A DNA stretch of 64,000 nucleotides from contig CM020618.1 of the NCBI GenBank assembly GCA_009829735.1, positions 19,577,346-19,641,345 on the forward strand. The letters are read 5' to 3'. This stretch comes from Pyropia yezoensis (taxonomy: Eukaryota > Rhodophyta > Bangiophyceae > Bangiales > Bangiaceae). The notes under the pieces were generated by a model. It had not been told where the DNA came from, ran no database searches, and saw only the letters and a list, made by a program, of their open reading frames with translations. Numbering within the stretch: the stretch's first letter is position 1; every line of letters starts with the position of its first letter. Made by a program: the position numbers and the translations under genes. Positions 19,581-29,207 of the stretch are shown here, one piece after another.

Positions 19581-22500
19581 ATGGAGGACGTTGCTACCGC
19601 GGCTGCTCCCGTTCCGCGGACGGAGACGCCGCATCCTATGGACGATGCACCGGATGTGCCCCTTGAGGGCCTTCACGAGAAGGTGCGGGAGCTATTGAGC
19701 GCGGACAGCGGGGCGGGTGGCTCGGGGCAAGGAGACAAGCTTGTCTCTTCAGCTGCCGGCACCGCTCAGGCATCCTTCCCGCAGCCCCAGCTGGCTTCCT
19801 GGTACGTGCCCGGCAAGGTGCACGCGGTGGAGAAGCGAGCGCTCCCGGAGTTCTTTCTCGGTCGCTTCGCGTCCAAAACGCCCGCCAACTACATCCAGAT
19901 TCGGGATGCCATGATTGGTGCCTGGCGACGGGCGCCGTCGCGGTACGTCACATCCACGTCGCTCCGCCGGCACCTGCGAGGCGACGCCTGCGCACTTTTG
20001 CGGGTGCACACGTTCCTGGAGCATTGGGGACTCATCAACTATGGGGTGGATGCGGAGGCGCGGCCGCAGCCGTCAGCTCCACCCACGCCTGCACCAGTGA
20101 CAGAATCGCTTCGGAGGCGGGTTATTGCGAGCCGGGTGCACTTGGAGGAGGCCGCTGGGGGTCCTGCGGCGAAGCGTCGACGTAGTAGTGTGCCATTGGG
20201 GAGAGCGGCTGCCCACGCTGCAGGAGATGGCTGTGCAGCCGCCGATCTCTCAGGCAGCGACGATGAAGACGAGCTGGTGGGCCTAGAGGTTGGCCTCGCT
20301 GGCGGGAGCGCGGGCCCGCCTTTGTTCGCCGATGACGGCCGGCTGCTGTCGGCTGACGACAAGACGTCCAATGCTGCTGGCGTCGACACTGGCGACGTGG
20401 GTGGCCCTGGCGAGGCGCCCGCCATCGAGTACCATTGCGATGAGTGCGGCGCGGACTGCTCGCGGACGCGATTTCATTGTGCGACTCGTGCCGATATGGA
20501 CCTGTGTGCCCGATGCCATGCAGCACGGCGTTATCCGCGGAGCATGCAGGCACGCGACTTTATCCAGATGACTGGTGGAGTGGCGGCGGCTAGCAGTCGC
20601 AGCGGCGGCTCGTCGGCGGCCTGGACAGACTCGGAGACGCTGCTGTTGCTTGAGGCGTTGGAGCTGTATGGGGATCGGTGGGAGCTGGTGGCCGAGCATG
20701 TTGGCTCCAAGACCAAAGACGCCTGTGTCGCCCACTTTTTGAGGATCCCCATTGAGGATGCGTTTTTAGGAGATGAGGGTACGTCGCGATGGTGGCCTGG
20801 CTCGGGCACCACGCCGCGGGAGTCACCCCCAAAGACCGCCCGCGACGCGACGGCTGGTGCTGAGTCGCTGGCCGCTCACCCTCTACTCGGCAAGTCGGTG
20901 CTCAACACGGCGATTGCCGCGCTTGGTGCATGGGGCCGGCCGCGACAGAGCGGCAAGCCGCTGCCTTTTCTGTCGTCGAAGGGCTTGCCCAGCCGGGACG
21001 ACATGGTCATGGTCCGTGCAGCTTTTCTTGCAGGCGCCATTCGTTCGCCCAGTGCCATGGCCGCGTTCGTCGCTGCTCAATCGTCCCTGTCGTTAGTCAA
21101 CGCGGCACAGCGGCCACCGCGGCTGCCTTGGATGACCATGGCTGGCGAGGAGTCTCGGTGTGACCACGCCTCGGAGAAGGCCGACGCGGCGGACGGGATT
21201 GCCAAGGGATTAGGCGCTGCGGGTGATTCGGAAGAGCGGTCCGCCGCTGGCGAAGAAGGGAGCACGCGCCCTCCCGCCCCTGTGAGCATTCTTTCTTCCG
21301 AAGACGGGTTAGCTGCGGCGGAGGCGGCCCTGTGGGCTGCCCGTGCAGCCCTGGGTGTAGACAAGGCCGATGACGATGCGGCGGGGCTACAAGAGGAGCC
21401 GGTCCGCACGTCAAGAGCAGAAGACGCGTCGCATGTGTGCTTGTCTTTGTCAGCCACGCCGGGCGCAGAGGCGACGCCTGCTGGGCCCTCTTCTGGTCCA
21501 ACGGTCGACGTGGCATCTGAGCAGCAGCGGCACCAGCAACAGCAGCAGACGAGCCCACAAGACGGGCTACTTCCAGACGCTAATACCCCGGACGGGGTAG
21601 AGGATGGGGTGGCGGACGACGGAGTCACGCCCATGAAGCGCGCCACTCACATTGCGGCACGGCGGCGAGGCGTCCGAGCGCTGAAGGACGGCACCGCGGA
21701 TAAGCCGTCGGTCGATGCCATTGCAGGTGTGGTGCTGGCGGTTGCGGCGGTGCGGGCGCGGGAACTGGTTGACGCCGAAACTGTCAACATCAAGGCCCTT
21801 AACGAGCGCGCACTCGAGGCGCAGCTGGAGGTTTTGGACGCGAAGGTTGCGCACATCCGCTGGTACGATGCGCTTTCCCAGCTGATTGATCAAAAGGCTC
21901 GGCGGGACCATGCAACTGAATTCATGACTGGCGTTGCGCACGCGTCTGCGCGCGTATCGGGGGATCCGACGGATGGGTCGGACTCGACGTGCATCCCCGC
22001 GACGATCCATCGTCAATTCACGGCCGCTCTGCAGCAACGGGCACTTTCCGCTGACGACTGCGTGCCTCGCGTGACTGTCGTTCCCTGTGGGGCTGGGGCG
22101 GCCGCCAACTTATACGTGGGACCGCCCACCAAGGATCACCCGGTACCCGATGCCTTCTTTGCTGCGAACCCTCCTGCTCCCTCGCCTGTCTATGCTCCTG
22201 AGCCATCTGCGTCTGCAGATTTCACCGCCGTGACTGCTGGTGCCACTGCCGAGAGAGCTAGCAGGGCACCAGGGGTAGCTGCTGCTTCGAGTGCACCAGC
22301 TGGCGCTGTGGAGCCTTCAGCGATGGATATTGGTCCGACCAAGCTCGCCTCAACAACGTATGCAGCTGGTCCAGCGACTCTTGGACAGTTAGTGCCCTTG
22401 GCAGGGGCACCGCAGCTCTCTACTCTGCATGTGCCTCAGACACGTGCGCCCGTTGCGGCTGCATCTGTACCGCCCCAGGCACCTCCTATCGACCGGGGTA

Positions 22501-24662
22501 CTGCACCCTCCCCTTTGCATTCTCTCCTGCCAGCGCAGCCGTTGGTGGCGTCTCAGGCGTCAGCGCCTGGGACAGCTGGTCAGCTGGATGTATTCCCTGG
22601 CCCTTCTGACCAAGTTGCTGCGTCGTCACAACTTCAACCGCTGAGTACTGGACGGCCGCTTGCGCAGCGGACTGGGCCTGTGGGGATGGAGACTCAAGCC
22701 GTGGGCGTGCGGCTAGTGATGCAGGGGCCTCCGAGCACATCACCTGCAGTGACTAGCGTGGAAGCTGGGGGGCTTCCCTCGACCGAGCATGGTGTTACCC
22801 CCAGGCAGCACCAGCTGCAGGACGCGCAGAAGCGGCAGTACCAGCAAAACCTTACAAGTGGTACAGGAGAGGTGGGACTGCAGGCGCATACTGTTATGCC
22901 GCTTCGAACCACTGCCCCTTCTGGTTCGTCGCAGCTGCCAGAACCGCAAGTCGTGGGGATGCAGCCTCCAATGCAGGCACCGTCGGCTACAGCTGCAGGT
23001 GCATCTGACATGGACCAGCTGCCTGTTTTGCTCGAGACGGTTACGAGACCACCTGCCTCTGTCCCAGATGTTGCACCGCCTTCTCTCGTACAAGGGCTTG
23101 GCGTGGGGCAGCTTCTCGCTGTTCCGGGTTCATCTGCAGGGCAGCCCGCCCCGGCACAGGCATCAGGCGCGGCTCGGTTGGCTCGGGTGCACAATGGCCA
23201 GGCAACGGAGCGGCTACCCATTCACGCTTCGGCGACGCTAGCCCCCCCTGTCTTTGACGCGCAGGCGATTGTCCCTTCTTCGTACGACCAAGCCGCGTCT
23301 TTGCCTCAGGATTACATGCAGCAGGAGCTTGCACCCTCTGCTGTCGCGGCACCCCCGGCGTCCGGTAGTCTTCGACCTGACTCGGCTTCAGTGGCGAGTC
23401 TCGATGCTGCGTTGGCGGGAGGCCCTCGTGGCGTGGACGTCGGCGGAGGGGCGATGGGCTACCACGCCGCTGCAGGGACTGCACCATCACTCGGGCCGCC
23501 GCCGCTGCCCGTTGGCACTCCTGCCCAAGGCGCGTTCCTCTCAGATGGGCAGTCGGGGCTTTCCCGTGATCTTCCCCCAGCTTTGCCCATGGGGAGTGCC
23601 CCCACGCCCGACTCGGCTCCCCCGAGGGAGCTGTTGCAAGAAGAGAGTTTGGCGTTTGGAGCGGGCAGCCTTGGCGCGCATCAGCCGCGGCAGGCGCAGT
23701 TGCATCCGCAGCCACCGCAGCTATCGGACGCGCAGCCCCGTCCAAGCCCACTGCCGGGCGTAGGCGTGGGGCCGCAGCATCAGGCGTTCGGCTCGACCCC
23801 CTCGGCCGATGGCATGGCCTGGTCTGCACCTTCCCTGCCCAGTGGCGGCCCAGATGGCGGACCATCCACTGGGGCTCTGCATTTCGCGCCCCAGCCCCAG
23901 CCGCCCCCACCAGCGGTCGATGCAGCGTCCTTCCTTGGAGTCACCCAAGACGCTCCTAGCGGGAACTCGTCACTACCTCAACACGCCGCACCCTCTGGCG
24001 GTTTTGGTGCATCCCTGGGGGGGGCTGACCCGTGTGGCGGCGCTGGCGCAGTGCTGGCCTCCACGGCGGGCGACGCGGATGCCATCCTGTCTGCCTTGGC
24101 GGTATCCTCTGGAATGTCTTTTAGGCCCACCGGGGGAGGGGTGCCCCGCGGTGGCGATGGACTGGCCGCGGTTGGTGGCGGCGGCGGTGGTGGCTTTTAC
24201 CCACCCGTGAGCATGCCAGGCGGGACTGGCGGGCCTGCCGGGGGCGTAGGGGCGTATCCGCCGGTGAGCATGTCAGGCCGGGCTGGCGGGCATGCCGGCG
24301 GCATAGGGGCGTACCCCCCCGTGAGCATGGGCGGTAGCGGGGGTGGGTACCCGCCTGTAGGTATGGGCGGTGACGGGGCAGGATACCTCTCTGGAAGTGT
24401 CCCCGCCAGCGGCGGCATGTCCGCCGCCGGTGGGGGTGGGCATCAAAGCGGCGCGTCACTGGCAGGCACCGACGGGGGGCTGCCGTGGCCGCCTGTGGAC
24501 AGCGGCGGCGCCTACTCGACGTCAACTGACGCCTTTCTCCCGCTCGGCGGCGGCGCAGTCGATGGGGTGGCAGCTGCGGCCGACGGCAGCGGCGCCCCCC
24601 CGCACCCGCCACCCGGCCTCCCATTTCCTGCACCCGCCATGCAGGGCGCACCGCCGGGATGA
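19581..24662 (+). CDS. SWI3: SWI3/SMARCC-type chromatin-remodelling subunit
   Basis: Scaffold subunit of SWI/SNF nucleosome-remodelling complexes, 1,693 aa with no intron seen. From ATG 19581: a SWIRM domain at about 71-157 (LASWYVPGKVHAVEKRALPE, TPANYIQIRDAMIGAWR, FLEHWGLINYGVD), which binds DNA or histone tails; a ZZ-like zinc finger at about 282-315 (YHCDECGADCSRTRFHC, DLCARCH); a SANT domain at about 346-395 (AWTDSETLLLLEALELYG, WELVAEHVGSKTKDACVAHF); and a helical SWIRM-associated segment at about 714-775 (NIKALNERALEAQLEVLDAK), expected to dimerise. The last 900 residues are Pro/Ala/Gly/Gln-rich with PPVSM repeats, far longer than usual for SWI3. An upstream in-frame ATG (19353) would add 76 unlikely residues overlapping the promoter. 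Confidence 0.92.
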   Translation: MEDVATAAAPVPRTETPHPMDDAPDVPLEGLHEKVRELLSADSGAGGSGQGDKLVSSAAGTAQASFPQPQLASWYVPGKVHAVEKRALPEFFLGRFASKTPANYIQIRDAMIGAWRRAPSRYVTSTSLRRHLRGDACALLRVHTFLEHWGLINYGVDAEARPQPSAPPTPAPVTESLRRRVIASRVHLEEAAGGPAAKRRRSSVPLGRAAAHAAGDGCAAADLSGSDDEDELVGLEVGLAGGSAGPPLFADDGRLLSADDKTSNAAGVDTGDVGGPGEAPAIEYHCDECGADCSRTRFHCATRADMDLCARCHAARRYPRSMQARDFIQMTGGVAAASSRSGGSSAAWTDSETLLLLEALELYGDRWELVAEHVGSKTKDACVAHFLRIPIEDAFLGDEGTSRWWPGSGTTPRESPPKTARDATAGAESLAAHPLLGKSVLNTAIAALGAWGRPRQSGKPLPFLSSKGLPSRDDMVMVRAAFLAGAIRSPSAMAAFVAAQSSLSLVNAAQRPPRLPWMTMAGEESRCDHASEKADAADGIAKGLGAAGDSEERSAAGEEGSTRPPAPVSILSSEDGLAAAEAALWAARAALGVDKADDDAAGLQEEPVRTSRAEDASHVCLSLSATPGAEATPAGPSSGPTVDVASEQQRHQQQQQTSPQDGLLPDANTPDGVEDGVADDGVTPMKRATHIAARRRGVRALKDGTADKPSVDAIAGVVLAVAAVRARELVDAETVNIKALNERALEAQLEVLDAKVAHIRWYDALSQLIDQKARRDHATEFMTGVAHASARVSGDPTDGSDSTCIPATIHRQFTAALQQRALSADDCVPRVTVVPCGAGAAANLYVGPPTKDHPVPDAFFAANPPAPSPVYAPEPSASADFTAVTAGATAERASRAPGVAAASSAPAGAVEPSAMDIGPTKLASTTYAAGPATLGQLVPLAGAPQLSTLHVPQTRAPVAAASVPPQAPPIDRGTAPSPLHSLLPAQPLVASQASAPGTAGQLDVFPGPSDQVAASSQLQPLSTGRPLAQRTGPVGMETQAVGVRLVMQGPPSTSPAVTSVEAGGLPSTEHGVTPRQHQLQDAQKRQYQQNLTSGTGEVGLQAHTVMPLRTTAPSGSSQLPEPQVVGMQPPMQAPSATAAGASDMDQLPVLLETVTRPPASVPDVAPPSLVQGLGVGQLLAVPGSSAGQPAPAQASGAARLARVHNGQATERLPIHASATLAPPVFDAQAIVPSSYDQAASLPQDYMQQELAPSAVAAPPASGSLRPDSASVASLDAALAGGPRGVDVGGGAMGYHAAAGTAPSLGPPPLPVGTPAQGAFLSDGQSGLSRDLPPALPMGSAPTPDSAPPRELLQEESLAFGAGSLGAHQPRQAQLHPQPPQLSDAQPRPSPLPGVGVGPQHQAFGSTPSADGMAWSAPSLPSGGPDGGPSTGALHFAPQPQPPPPAVDAASFLGVTQDAPSGNSSLPQHAAPSGGFGASLGGADPCGGAGAVLASTAGDADAILSALAVSSGMSFRPTGGGVPRGGDGLAAVGGGGGGGFYPPVSMPGGTGGPAGGVGAYPPVSMSGRAGGHAGGIGAYPPVSMGGSGGGYPPVGMGGDGAGYLSGSVPASGGMSAAGGGGHQSGASLAGTDGGLPWPPVDSGGAYSTSTDAFLPLGGGAVDGVAAAADGSGAPPHPPPGLPFPAPAMQGAPPG
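24207..24380 (+). repeat. 57-bp in-frame repeat in the SWI3-like C-terminus
   Basis: GTGAGCATG recurs at 24207, 24264 and 24321, a 57-bp (19-codon) period encoding AYPPVSM followed by a Gly-rich linker. Shorter GYPPVGM copies follow. Such intrinsically disordered repeats change copy number easily. Confidence 0.75.
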
Positions 24663-25030
24663 GGGGTGGGGTGCGGCGCGTGCGGCGGCTGCCCTCGCGG
24701 ACGCCCGAGGCACACTGCGTGTGGTATCTCTGGGGTCCCGTGCGGCCGTCCTTATTTGTGCGGCCGTTCGCCGCCTGCGGCCGTGGCGAGACGGGTCCCG
24801 GGGGTGCCTTTGTGCGGCGTGACGTGTGCGTTTCGCGCCCGTGCTGCCGCGCTCCATGCGGCTTGCCCCTGTGCACTTTTTTCACCTGTTGCGCAGCCTG
24901 CCGGCCCACGACTCGCGTGTCTCGCATTTTTCGCTTACGAATAATTCGTTGTTCGGTAGCCGCTATCGTCTCTAAAAGGTACCACCCGTACAGTCTTTCT
25001 CCATTGCTGGGACATCCTTTCTTGGGCACG
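24663..25030. other. 3' region of the SWI3-like gene
   Basis: GC-rich then T-richer sequence (GCATTTTTCGCTTACGAATAATTCG near 24925) suited to a 3' UTR and polyadenylation. No separate gene seen. Confidence 0.5.
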
Positions 25031-25038
25031 GTGTCTAG

Positions 25039-25756
25039 CAGGGCTGTGCAAGGGTACCGGATTTGGTCATGTGTACTGTATGGGACCGCACAAGTGGGTC
25101 AGAGTATCAAGCTGACAGTGGCCTGTGGTTCGGTCAAGTGTATTCAGCTGTGAGGCTAGTGCGAATGTATGTATCAAGTGTATACGCACGTGCCCCACAT
25201 TGGCATGTGTATTCGCAAATTGCGACGGGCAAGTGTATCAATACCCTTCTGTAGACACGCAGTCGCTGACGTTCGGACGCTGCGTGACCTCTTTTTGCAC
25301 CCATAACGTCGTCTCTGATGGCTGGGTGACGAGCGGGTGCTATTCCGTCGCCTGTCGATGGCGACGCTGCCTGGGTGTGATGCGGCCTGCTGGGCAGGCG
25401 CTCGTGGCTGGCTCAGGGACCACCCGCCACGACCCGTGTCCAGCGGCCGCTGGGTCGTCACGGGGCTGCCTGGCGGTCTCGTCTCCTGTCGCGGCCGTGT
25501 CTGCCAGCTGGGCCTCTGTGGCCTTCGACCGCGTGGCACGATATAATTGGCAGTTTTGAAACAGTTGGGGCTACTTGCTCCATACCTTTCGATACGTGAA
25601 AGTCCGGAGCCATGTGTGTCACGTATACACTTGAATACGCAATACGCTTGCAAGAGTGTATATATGAAGAATTCCTGATTTCGCCAAGTGTATCGCTGAT
25701 ACACTTGATATCATACACTTGTGGTACCCTTGGGCCGATACCCTTGCACAGCCCTG
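25039..25756. mobile_element. Non-autonomous hAT-type transposon, 718 bp
   Basis: Terminal inverted repeats CAGGGCTGTGCAAGGGTA begin at 25039 and end at 25756 with one internal mismatch, flanked by the perfect 8-bp target duplication GTGTCTAG (25031-25038, 25757-25764). CAGGG ends and 8-bp duplications are the hAT signature. No transposase is encoded. The nonamer CAAGTGTAT, or its complement, occurs seven times, all in the two subterminal regions (25135, 25175, 25230; 25625, 25685, 25699, 25713), typical of transposase-binding sites. Intact target duplications suggest fairly recent insertion. Confidence 0.9.
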
Positions 25757-25764
25757 GTGTCTAG

Positions 25765-26452
25765 TAACCACTGTAGGTCGACCGACCTCTACGGTGCGAT
25801 CAACGCATGTGTCAGCTTTCGATCGTTGTCCCCGATCAATCAGAGGGCGGAATCAAGTTACAATCCTTGGGCTTACGGTCGCCACAAAGGGTGCCCAACA
25901 ATGGAGAAAGACTGTACTGGGTGTCACAACGCGTAACCAGGGTAGAGACCGAGGAGGAGAAGTGCCAATAACGTGACTTTTAGTCCAAATCGCGGGCTAG
26001 ACTAACCCCCCCATGGCAGTTAGTTGACCGACGGCTAAGGCCGGCCCCGCGGACTAAACAAAACGAACACACACGGTTGCGCGCACGGTCAAGAGGGTGC
26101 AACGGTCGTGGCAGCTTCTTGCCGTTACGTCCCCGTGGGCGCAATCGGAGAAATAGAAGAACATAGGGCGCTTGACGTCCTCGGTCTCGGCCGCGCCCGA
26201 GCAAGGTAGCCAACCGCTCGTCGCGCGGAAGCGACGTTAGGATAAGACGTCGGGGAGGATGGTGGGCGCGCGCAGGATGCCGCCCGCGCGAGATGAGCAA
26301 GGACGCTTTCCGCCGCTGGTGGCGAGGCAGGGGCGGTGCCTCTCGCGTAGAAGTAGTCGGCCGGGGAGGTCCCCAGCCGGCGGCCAGTGCCTGCCGCAGC
26401 CCGTGAGCCCCGCCGCCCTCGCCCGCCAGTGAGTGCGGCGGGTGCCAGCAAC
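25765..26452. other. Spacer; second part possibly DIRS terminal sequence
   Basis: No gene recognised. A 34-nt segment at 25934-25967 recurs next to the DIRS-like element, so 25934-26452 may be the outer terminal region of that element, interrupted by E2. Alternatively it is ordinary host DNA with a short shared repeat. Confidence 0.4.
25934..25967. repeat. 34-nt direct repeat, copy 1
   Basis: Begins TAACCAGGGTAGAGACC and ends GAAGTGCCA; matches 48068-48101 with one difference and in the same orientation. It also appears in the duplicated assembly segment near 37825. Confidence 0.8.
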
Positions 26453-26457
26453 AGCCC

Positions 26458-26925
26458 TGTGGCAAAAACCACTCGCACACACGGCACCCAAGTTGGGGCG
26501 GTGTGCGAGGGCTGCCTTCCGTGTCGGGGGAACCGGAAGAAGTGCAAGTCGCACACACTCTATCCCTGTTGTGGGGCAATCCCCCCACGGACAAACAAGA
26601 AGATGGTGTGTGGTCCAACAGTTTCTTGGTCGGGACGGGGACGCAGGGCCAAGCCCCGCTGTCCCTCCCCTTATCCCCCCAGGGTCCACTCAGAATCTCG
26701 CCACTCAGAATCTCCCACCCCAGCACCTGCCCACCGGGCCACACGAAAATTCAAGACGATAAATGCAGAAAACCCTCAAATCCAAGTTGGATTTACTACT
26801 AAGCTAACTATCCCGAACTTAGGGAATATGGACCCAAATGCAGGGGGAGGAACGGATCAGGCTAGTGGCCTGCCGCCCCTTGCATGGCACGTGTTGCCCC
26901 CTACCTGGGGGTCAATACTGCCACA
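26458..26925 (-). repeat. E2 LTR (3' LTR sense), first appearance
   Basis: 468 bp, TGTGGC...GCCACA, preceded by AGCCC (26453-26457), the same five bases that follow the far LTR at 47723-47727. It differs from the 47255-47722 LTR at about one base. Confidence 0.9.
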
Positions 26926-27263
26926 CTCCCCTCTCCTCAGTTCCGACCGACCCGGTCGGCCCTGTGAGGGGGTGCGTAAACGCACGTCTCGGCGTTGGGG
27001 GGGACGCGACTTGCTGTCCCCCCTTGAGTACGTAACGCGGACGTGGAGGCGGTCACGTTGACCGCCCCTCTCCTCAAGCTTGCCCACTTGGCAGCTTGCT
27101 CTCCTCGGTTCACACCTCACCACCACCACTTCTCCTTCACCTTACACGGGACCGCCCCACGCTGGGGAGGCCACCCGTTTACCCACGATCCGAGTCCCCC
27201 TCAACTCGAGGCGGGTCTCGTGCCGCGATAGCCAGGACGTCTCTCCCCAACTTGGGGAGAGCC

Positions 27264-29207
27264 ATGGCGACTCCGGGAGTGGAGACGGACTCTCTCGATG
27301 AGCGTATGGAGGACACCTCCTACGGTGCAGCGCCTGCCGGGACTTCCGGTGGGGGCTCCGCGATCGCTCCGGGGGATGGGACTCCCGCGTCACCCGGCTT
27401 TGGGTTGACGGCAGGATCTCCCCCGGAGGCGGGACAAGTTGTCCCGCGTGAGGCCTTGGGGCGGTGGCTTTACCCCGCTTGGCCTCTGTATGAGGAGGGG
27501 TTGACTATCCTTCGCTGTGGCCGACTTGGCGCAGCGATGGGTCGGGTATGGGACCGCCTACGGGAGAAGTATCCCCGTAGGGTCGGGTTCCCTGCCGGCT
27601 TCAGGACGGACCAGTTTGCCTTCCTGGACGACGAGGAGGTCGAGGACGTGCAGCGGGCCAAGGCCATGGTGGACCGCGGGGGAACTATCCCGGGTCCCGG
27701 CGACTTGCCGACCTTCACTTGGGACGCGGTGGCAACTCGCCCCCCGTACCTTCACGAGGCCGATCCGCACACTCATCACTTTGATGTGCGGATGGAGAAG
27801 GACTTCCGGCGAGGTCCCTACTTGGTGACCTCGGCTCAACTTGAGTTTCCTCAGCAGTCTGCTGCCAGTAAGGAGCAATACTACCCGAAGAAGCCCGAGT
27901 GGTGGCCTCAAGTTGAGGTCCCCTACGGGTTCCCGGCATTGTTGCCACGGTTGCTTGACCACTTCGGCTCCGTCATGTTGACGGCTGGCCCTGATCATCT
28001 GGTGTGGGCCATGTTGGCCACCCAGTGGCTCCTCGAGGTCATGTCGACCTGGGTGTCATGTGTTCAGCGGCGGGGGATGCTCTGGCATCTCCCCCTCCGG
28101 CTCATCCAGGGTTTGGAACAGCTCACCCCTCAGCTAGTTGCTGAGGGGTGCTCGTCAGGACAACTCACTCTACTTGAGGAGATGCTCCGCCTCCACAAGT
28201 TTATCGAGTGGGAGAGCATTGAGCACAAGTTGCGCCGCCCCACTCGGGGGCCCAAGGACGATGGCGCACTTCGCCAGTTCGTGTGGGTCGCTCGTGAACT
28301 TCACGACGGCCGTGTGGTCCTACGAGAGGGGTTGGGCATCGGGGACTACCCGTATGCCCCGGGGGTGGATCGTCACACTGCGCCACCCCCGGACAAGCCC
28401 ATAGTTATGGCTGTGCCCTCATATGATGACCATATGACTCAACCTACTGCGGGGGCCCCAAGTCGGGGTCGCAGTTACACCCGGGTACCGCCACCTCGGC
28501 GTGCCCCTCCGCTTCCTCCTGTTCCTTTCCAGCTTCACGGGAACATCCCGATCAGCGTGGCCGTGGAGTCATCCACACCGGTGTCCCCCAACTTGGGGGC
28601 CACCCTCCTGACGGTATACCCCAAGTTGGTGTTACCGCCCACGCCTCTAACCTCAGAGATGATGATCACCACGTTGGTGCGCACCATTTCCTGGTTGGCC
28701 GCGTCGACCGCAACCCTCCAAAGTTCCGAGACTCCTCAACTTGAGGAGCGCGTTCGTACTGCAGTGGCGACCGCGAGTTGCGAGTCGGTGGCGGAGTTTA
28801 TGACGGCCGAGTTGGCTCGCATTGGGGCTATTATGCCCCAGCCAGCCCCACTTGGGCGTGGCAAGCGTCGTGCGAGCCGGGCATACTCGCCTCCTCGCCG
28901 TCGTCGCCGTCACTCGCGGCGCTCTCCCTCCGTGTCGGAAGACGAGTTGTCTTACTCCGTCTCGGAGTCCTCTACCCCGTCGGAGACGGAGTCTGTCCAG
29001 CGTCTGCGTCGCAAACTTGCGCGCAAGACCAGGCAGAAGAGTAGCCACGGTCGGCGCCACTTGCGCGACCGTGAGGGGCGCGACGGTTCCGACTTGGAGC
29101 CGCCGCCCCTTCCAACGAGTGGAGACCGTTATCGGCGTGGGTCTCGCCGCTCGCCTCCACGTGAGGGCGAGGGCCGTGGAGTGGGAGAGTCTAGCATGCG
29201 TGCCTAG
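27264..29207 (+). CDS. Antisense accessory ORF of E2, first appearance
   Basis: 647 codons, whole, with the same N-terminal, globular and basic Ser/Arg-rich parts as the E1 ORF. About 13 residues differ from E1, while nucleotide differences are much commoner and mostly silent. The stop faces the pol stop about 110 bp away. Confidence 0.6.
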   Translation: MATPGVETDSLDERMEDTSYGAAPAGTSGGGSAIAPGDGTPASPGFGLTAGSPPEAGQVVPREALGRWLYPAWPLYEEGLTILRCGRLGAAMGRVWDRLREKYPRRVGFPAGFRTDQFAFLDDEEVEDVQRAKAMVDRGGTIPGPGDLPTFTWDAVATRPPYLHEADPHTHHFDVRMEKDFRRGPYLVTSAQLEFPQQSAASKEQYYPKKPEWWPQVEVPYGFPALLPRLLDHFGSVMLTAGPDHLVWAMLATQWLLEVMSTWVSCVQRRGMLWHLPLRLIQGLEQLTPQLVAEGCSSGQLTLLEEMLRLHKFIEWESIEHKLRRPTRGPKDDGALRQFVWVARELHDGRVVLREGLGIGDYPYAPGVDRHTAPPPDKPIVMAVPSYDDHMTQPTAGAPSRGRSYTRVPPPRRAPPLPPVPFQLHGNIPISVAVESSTPVSPNLGATLLTVYPKLVLPPTPLTSEMMITTLVRTISWLAASTATLQSSETPQLEERVRTAVATASCESVAEFMTAELARIGAIMPQPAPLGRGKRRASRAYSPPRRRRRHSRRSPSVSEDELSYSVSESSTPSETESVQRLRRKLARKTRQKSSHGRRHLRDREGRDGSDLEPPPLPTSGDRYRRGSRRSPPREGEGRGVGESSMRA

